From Nomia melanderi (lineage: Eukaryota > Arthropoda > Insecta > Hymenoptera > Halictidae): DNA of 64,000 bases. The notes under the pieces are model-generated. The model was not told the origin of the DNA and ran no database searches. It saw only the letters and a list, made by a program, of their open reading frames with translations. Positions 57,533 to 64,000 of this stretch are shown piece by piece (within the stretch, counting starts at the first letter, position 1; each line of letters opens with the position of its first letter). The DNA is taken from the NCBI RefSeq assembly GCF_051020985.1, contig NC_134999.1:31901160-31965159 (forward strand). The letters run 5' to 3'. Position numbers and translations under genes: made by a program.

Positions 57533-59474
57533 ATATAAAATAATATATAATACACATCATACAAAAATATATAATACAAAAAAGTTTGATAGTCCCAGAA
57601 TCATCCCAATAATGATACCACTGTCCGTACACCTCTGTTCTTTCAGGCAATTCTCTGCCGTTTAGGGCGCCCTTTCAATTAATAACATCCTACGATTTGT
57701 CCCTATAACGCAACGAATAGCAACAAGTTTCGGTGTCCTACAATTACACGCGATCGTCCCCTTGGCTTCCCCTCGATAGACAAGTGAGTGTTCCGGTGCC
57801 CTCCGAACAGGACGCTCGTTCGTTCTCGTGCACAAAGAAGGGGGCGAGAGGGGATACGTTAATTATTTCAGGCTCGATCGCAATTACTCATACCGAGCCG
57901 GTCGTTAAAACGCGATCCGCGGGTCGAGAAAGAGTCCCCGGGCTCGTTAGTCGTCGGGAAAAATATCTCGATACAGTCCCTTTCCGTCCGAAGTCGTGCG
58001 CTCGATGAATTACACCGCGCCACGCCGCCGCGGCAGTTTTGTTTCGTCGTTAAAACCTTGTTTCTGCGGCGTTGAGTGTGCCCCTTTGTTGATTAATTTC
58101 GCGGTCCAGGTGATACTCTGTTCCACGGCGACGCGGCGATTTGAATTGGTTTTTAATTAAAAATGAGTCGATGAGAAGGACGTGAACGGGATTCGTTACA
58201 CGAGGTGACACGGACGCTTGATTAATCATCGCCGGGAAGAGCAAAGAGGGATTGCTCCCTTCATTGTCGCGAAGTATTCGTCAAGCTTTCTTCGGGGTAT
58301 CGTAGAAGGATCGACGCGAATATCTTCGATGACGAGGAGAATGATAAATATATCCAATTGATTGGAGCGAGAAATATTCAATCGAATAAACTGGATAGTG
58401 GTAATATTAATTACTTTCTTATTTGGAACAGTAATAAACTTATTGCTTCCTTATGAGTTTTATCAGGTGAAATGGAAGTACATATAAAATTTATCTCAAG
58501 AGAATTGAAAAAACAATGTTTCAAAGAATCACATGAGATTAAAACTGACCTAAAGTTGAAGATAAAACTGACTCCACGCTTTGAATCACTCGAAATCAAC
58601 AATGTTTACTCTATTCTGCAGAATCATTACAAGAACTAACATCCTATCATCCAAACTCCAAAAAACCTCCACGCCAAAAACGCCAAGAAACCTCAAAAAC
58701 TCATGTAGAGCACGATGCAGAGTATTCAGTAGAAAATCGTACTACTATAACGTCACTCAAGCTAAAGAATCCAGTTGATCGATCAGTTTTCATTTATTCT
58801 CATCCAACATTCTACTGATCAGCGAGACCTTCCCTTCTGGGAAGTGATCTCAGCACCCAATATTTTCGATCACCGATTTCCTATTCGTCACAGCAGCCAA
58901 CCAACGGAAACTACAAAACTGTAAACCAGAAAAACATCTCTCCGTGAAGTCAGCGCGCAACGGTAGTTCCGCGCCGGAAATTTCCACGCCGCGAGTCCGC
59001 AGCCTTTCCTCGAATTAACGAGCCGCGGGAACCGCAATTTCCTAAGTTAGTTAAATTGCGAGTGCCCGCGACGCTCGCCGAAAACAAAATTACACCTTCC
59101 CCGACGGAGACGGTCGCGTCCGGAGAGCCACGGAACCGTTCAACCCTCCGGCGCGGACCCGCAGCACCCTGATTCCGCCTAGATTAAATTACACGCGGCA
59201 GAAGCGGGCCGAGGGAAACGGCCGGGCGGTGTGGCGGGACGCGAGCGAAAGAATCGGTGGACGGGGGCAGAACGAGGAAAGCCTCGGCTAATTAATTGCA
59301 CGGCGCGGGCAGGGGGGGAGGCAGGATGACATGCGGGAGCCTGGAAGTGGACGCACGGTAGCTCGTTAAATTTTAGGGGCGTGTAGATCGAAACCTCCGC
59401 ACGCTTACGCTCAAACGAGCACAGCTCGGCTGGCGGTAGGTACGGAGCCTGATTGAAATCTATCAGCGAGCGCC

Positions 59475-59485
59475 TAATTTAATTA
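59475..59485. promoter_or_regulatory. TAAT-TTA-ATTA paired homeodomain (P3-type) site
   Basis: A perfect TAATNNNATTA palindrome, extended to CCTAATTTAATTAGG at 59473-59487. This is the form bound cooperatively by paired-class homeodomain dimers. It lies a few bases from the GCGA repeat. Function is inferred. Confidence 0.4.
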
Positions 59486-59493
59486 GGTGTGTT

Positions 59494-59520
59494 GCGAGCG
59501 AGCGAGCGAGCGAACGAGCG
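59494..59520 (+). repeat. GCGA tetranucleotide microsatellite
   Basis: About six GCGA units, one interrupted as GCGAAC. Confidence 0.9.
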
Positions 59521-59837
59521 GGAGGCAGGGAATACGTACGCCCGCGGGTTCCATGTATGAGTGCTTCCGTGTCCGCCGATAATTGCCGCTGTCGATGCTA
59601 CGTGCTTGCCTCCGAAAAATGGCTATTGTTGATTGGGAAGGGCTGATTTGGGATTTTGGTATGTCGAAATATCGACGCGACTTTTGTGTGATGAAATTGG
59701 TCTGCGGTTGGTTCTAGATTCTGAGGATTTTCATTTGTGAGGACGGTTCGTCGGTTGAATGGCGGGTTATATGGTATTGTGATATTCTTGGTAGAGGGTT
59801 TTCGGAAATTTCTATTGGGGAGTTATTTTGAACGATT

Positions 59838-60077
59838 TTTGCACTCGACGGATTACTCTTATTCGCCACCGGATTTTATACGGTAGAACTATAAAATTTG
59901 ATGTTTAATATTACATCTTGTATAACGCGTCAATTTCAGAAATATTGAAATAATATAACGTTCTTCAATGTACGTATGATGTTTCTTCCAGTTAGTTTCA
60001 CAAAATATCGTCTTTATATCATCAGAAAATGTTGAAATATTTCTATTGAAAAACTTCCGAGTGCAAGGGGTTAGTTT
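59838..60077 (-). mobile_element. Family B MITE, copy 4
   Basis: The left end TTTTGCACTCGACGG and the right end CTTCCGAGTGCAAGGGGTTAG are inverted repeats over about 14 bp. The interior is the reverse of 52960-53190. The 72-codon frame starting at 60046 begins inside this element and is not a gene. Confidence 0.7.
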
Positions 60078-61511
60078 TGTTTATATCAGGGTTGAAGAAG
60101 AATTGGCTAATGGGTTAAAAGAAAGGAATCGTTATTATATTATTTTTATGAAGTTTGATAGTTTGAAGTATAAAAAGAGGATGGTTGTAAACCCTCATTG
60201 TTTGAAGTTTATGCGAGAGTTTATGTCCGAGAAATGTATTCAAAAATTACTATATTGTATATAAGATGCACATGGTTGGGCATTCTCGATAATTTGCATA
60301 AAACACCGACGACATAATGGCAATCTTCCGAAAGCACTTGGCTGCTTGTCCACCTCCATAAACGTCATCTTGAATGTGAAGCGTTGATCTCAGACTGCGG
60401 CATTTATGTCTCAAAACCGTATGATTTTCAGAGCCATATTCATTAAAGCGATATTATTAATCTCCGTGCGCACATTGTGCCTGCCGGTATAATGTTACTC
60501 CGGGATTACCTCGCAAAGTGGAACATCTGAATTCGAGTCCGTCGATATGGGATTATAGGCTAGTTAAATGGTTCGTCGGAATTCGTTAATGAACACGTTT
60601 CTTAAACCTGGTTTAAGGACAATATCGAACCGTCTTTTCGTAATCCTGAGAGAGTGTAGTCGTTATGTTCCCCGCCGGCTCGATTAATCTCGACTGCAAA
60701 TAGCTGCACCTTGTACGGAATTCCCGCGAAAGTCGTTCCCATCCATCAGCCAATCGAAATCGCGCGCGGAGAATTGCAGCCGCCAGGCTTCTTTCTATGT
60801 TGCAACAAATGTGGATCATACAAATTCTCTTTTGTAATTACGATTGTTGCGAACCATTACGAATGGAATAAAAACAGTATTTCTGAATTACTTTACTGAA
60901 ATTAATATCCATTTTAAAACCATGTAACCTATTTATTATTTTCGGGAGGTGTTACAAGCGAAACACTGAAAAGTGAGAAATTCACCCCGGGATTTTGGTC
61001 GATAGAATATTTCTTATTTTTCAGTTTTTTACTTATAACACGAAGGCTTCTAAGTTTTTTAATCATTGTTTTACTGATATTAAAACTGAATGTCTGAAGT
61101 TTTAACTACTAGTTTTCTATTAAATCTGAACCGATCCAATTCGTCTGGGTCTACCCTAATTATTTAAGGAAGCATCGATAGAACAATCAAATTTCTTAAA
61201 TTCTTATAAAATAAATAAAATTCTAGTCAGAAACAATTACCAAAAGTTGATGATAAAAAACATAGAATCTCCATCAGGATCACCCCAATATCTCCATCAA
61301 AATCTCATCTACAACGTTCCCTAAATCCATTCTTCCTCCAAATCTAAAATAAACGACCCTACATCCAAAACAACAGCTTAGCTTCAAAGTATGGATCACG
61401 TATCAGTATTTCGTTTGTACCTTCCATCATTAACCCTCTGTACTCTGAAATTCTGTTGCATTCTTCCATCGATAACTCTGTACCATTACAATATATTATT
61501 TGAAATGCATT
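60078..61511. other. Non-coding: GC island 60.29-60.8 kb between AT-rich spacers
   Basis: The third extended octamer motif starts the island. The spacer 61201-61380 is A+C-rich and G-poor. A solo TTAACCCTCTGTACTC end lies near 61431. Confidence 0.5.
60291..60307 (+). promoter_or_regulatory. Extended octamer motif, copy 3
   Basis: AATTTGCATAAAACACC, followed by CG as at copy 2. It contains a perfect octamer and a forkhead-like ATAAAACA. Same strand as the other two copies. Confidence 0.4.
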
Positions 61512-61722
61512 TTAACCCTTTGCGGACAGACGTCGACATTTCGGCTAGATGAAATATTCATATTTGCAATTAAGTTGCGAACGAATGCTTTAATTAGTTG
61601 AATAGTAAGAGATCAGAGTGTAGTTTCCTTTTGTTCCATTGTTCAAGCATGCAATGTATAATTTAGCATCATATGTTGACAGCTTCGTATACTTTAAAGA
61701 ACCTTCGTCCACAAAGGGTTAA
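61512..61722 (+). mobile_element. TTAA-flanked MITE, family B-like copy
   Basis: TTAA lies at 61512-61515 and 61719-61722. The ends CCCTTTGCGGACAGACG and CTTCGTCCACAAAGGG are inverted repeats over about 14 bp. The 211-bp interior is only weakly like the other B copies, so it may be a related subfamily sharing ends. Confidence 0.75.
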
Positions 61723-64000
61723 AAAGCTTGTAGAGACCAGTGTAAACGATTCTTCTTCCTAATAATACTGAAGATAACATAATAATATAATCTATTTCAA
61801 AAATATCTTGGCAAAGAGGCAGACCTGTGAATAAAACTGACGTCGAGTCACGCTTATAAAAACGAAAAGGGTTGAGAAAAAAAAAGTTGCCGAGTTGGAA
61901 GGGCACAGCGAAACGCGGGCAAATCACAGAAATATCGAGCCCTTTGTTTCAGCGGTGCACCCACTTCGTTATCTCGATCCACGCCGGTCATCCGGCTCGT
62001 TTATCCCCGCGTCGTAAAAGGTTCGCAGGGATATCGTGGTTCCGGTTGTGCTCGTTCTTTCTCCGCGTGGCCGCGTGCACACAGAGATACACAGTGCCCG
62101 GGCAAGCGGCCCGGTACCGTGTCACACCGAAATCCTTTTCCTCGAGATATGATTCATTGTTATATGCTCTCGATGGACCACCCAGTGTATCATGCTCTGA
62201 AATGCTCGTCGAAGAATCTGAGATCGATACAACGAGGTGCGCCCACGCTCCTTCGCCTTCGCGCGCCGGCTGATGCACTGTCAGGGGCGGATTGACCCAC
62301 TGTACTCGACAGCTAATATTTTTCTACGTCGGAACCCGACACGATTAATAGAGCCGTGCGCACGTCCAGTACCCGGGGTTAACTTATTCACCTTGGTACC
62401 TATCATCCACGTTGGATTCCTGTTGTATATTTTTTGAATTTAATGCTTCGCAGATCATTCGGTGTATCGATAAACTATCCGTTACCTTGCGATAGTATGT
62501 TTTACGTTATAAATGATTCTCAGTCGTTGGACGGGGAAGTATGTTAAGCATTGACACCTTACTGATTAATCTCAGAGGTTTCATCGATGATAATCGTCAG
62601 CTGTTAACAGTTTCTAGGTGAAGTTAATTTCGTTTTATTTTATATTACCTTTATTACAATCTAGAATATGTTTTATAAAATTTAATATACGTTTATTGTA
62701 ATCTATTGTTAGAACTTAGAGGAATTTCGTTGCTTATTAAACACTCGATAACAGATTTTCGAACAGCTCCACCGTTATTTCTGTTTTCTTATGATCGCGA
62801 GTATATTCAACAATTACTAGGAACTCTGTGTAAATACTTTAATACACTATTATTGCGAACCAATAATGGTAAATAGCCGCACAATGGACCAGGACCGAAA
62901 CTAGATTAAAAAGACATCACGGTGTACGCATAATTTGGGAGATACTGGTCGTTATGGAGAGTAAATACAGAGCGATATCGTTTATTTTCGAAAATTAGGT
63001 ATCTTCGATTATAATGATCGGGTAATTCAAATACACCGAGAGAATGGGTTCTCTATCGATCCGCCCCTGTGCAAGGGCACGCTATAGACCAGCAGGCCCA
63101 CCTGGGAGCAATCGATACGAAAGATATCGGGATAATCTCACGGCGCCGGCCGAATTAGAGGTCTAGCGAGTCTTTAATTGAACCCCTGAATAATGATCAT
63201 CGATCCCGTGATAGGACAATCCCGTCACGGGGGCGGCCGTCCTTCGTTTCTACTCGACTTTTCAGATTACTATCCGACCTACGTCTGCCTACATTAAACG
63301 TTCACAGACGGAAATCAATCTGATTGCCCGGCGAACTGCCCGGAGAGGGCTTATCTCGATGAAACTTTAAATACTATTTGGATTATTAATTAATGGCGTG
63401 CTGCGTGGGCAATACCTTTGATCCCCAAGGCACCCTATCTGTTTCATTGTTCAAATGGTGGTTTCTATTGATACCATTTTTTCAAATTCCAATTGGAATT
63501 TATTTCTCTATAGTTCCTTTTGTCTTTCATTTATTGTTACTAGGTTATGAATGCATACATAAAATCATAATGTAATCAGATTTCTATCTGGACAGTATAG
63601 AAATTTTTAAAGAAATTCATTCCTCGCTAGAGATTCTGTAAAAATAAAGAATATTATTGGAGTATATTATAACTGATGTTTCATTGTACTTTCTATTGGC
63701 ACTTTTACCTGAAAGAACAAAAGTTCACAGCCCACTATTAAGTAATTTATTTAATCCGTCTTTCTCTTGGAACACACACACTTCACGCTACCCTTTGCTC
63801 TGGCATATATTTCTTCCGTGCGAGCGCGTTCAATTTGTCAATGGGTGTTGCCCGTTCCTCACACGTGTTATCCCTGTTATTAATATTACTTTGATGTATA
63901 ATTACCGAGGAGAACTGAAAGAACTCATACATTAGCATGAATAATTCTCTGGTACATTTAATTGCGCGGAAGACTTTCTTCTTTCAATACTTTCTACACG
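61723..64000. other. Non-coding: GC islands 61.86-62.42 and 63.0-63.38 kb, AT-rich end
   Basis: Frames of up to 133 codons (61872-62273) cover the first island and are not recognised. The 60- and 92-codon frames at 63.39-63.94 kb are hydrophobic translations of AT-rich DNA without a signal-peptide-like pattern or homology that I know. Confidence 0.55.

Larger units (their letters stand above)
57533..59837. other. Non-coding: TA tract, GC islands 57.64-58.35 and 58.85-59.62 kb
   Basis: Between the islands 58621-58680 has 3 G and 19 C. Right of the second island 59641-59700 has 19 G and 6 C. Frames of 63-91 codons are not recognised. Confidence 0.6.

Noticed and set aside
63393..63575. Short hydrophobic frame resembling a membrane peptide
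   Set aside because: AT-rich DNA commonly yields Phe/Leu/Ile-rich frames; no signal-peptide pattern or neighbour context.

Overview
This window looks like a non-coding stretch of an insect nuclear genome. A bee or other hymenopteran is my best guess, at low confidence. The reasons are abundant undepleted CpG, sharp alternation of GC-rich and AT-rich patches, no SINE or LINE of vertebrate type, and many short TTAA-flanked non-autonomous transposons of piggyBac style. I find no protein-coding gene, tRNA, rRNA, CRISPR array or bacterial-type operon that I can support. All open frames are short (at most about 178 codons). The longest lie in GC-rich or low-complexity DNA, where stop codons are rare, and none shows a domain I recognise.

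Layout: about 45 GC-rich, CpG-rich islands of 0.3 to 2 kb are separated by AT-rich spacers of similar length. The larger islands lie near 1.9-2.6, 5.8-7.4, 15.1-16.3, 18.6-19.3, 22.1-24.9, 29.3-30.1, 39.4-42.0, 42.5-45.5, 46.0-47.5, 53.2-54.3 and 58.9-59.6 kb. Islands hold palindromes, paired homeodomain-type sites, octamer sites, pyrimidine tracts and G-runs. Spacers hold nearly all of the interspersed repeats: four copies of repeat family A, six of B, two of C, two of D, four of E (plus a fragment), two of F and one of G. Families A-E and G have TTAA, or a mutated form of it, at their ends. Four tandem duplications with units of 138-196 bp and one 10-bp minisatellite also lie in spacers.

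The most unusual signal is compositional. Around most of the larger islands the + strand is A+C-rich and very poor in G just left of the island, and G+T-rich just right of it. Some 60-bp lines have no G at all. The GC and AT skews therefore jump from negative to positive across island after island, every 1-3 kb. The sign is that expected at replication initiation sites or divergent transcription start sites, or it could be a scar of recombination-associated repair. I cannot choose between these from sequence alone.

Other points worth a second look are an extended octamer motif present three times in the same orientation, a helically phased 10-bp A/T-tract array that should be intrinsically bent, and the position of every tandem duplication found at the left edge of an island. 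All counts given here were made by hand and should be recomputed.
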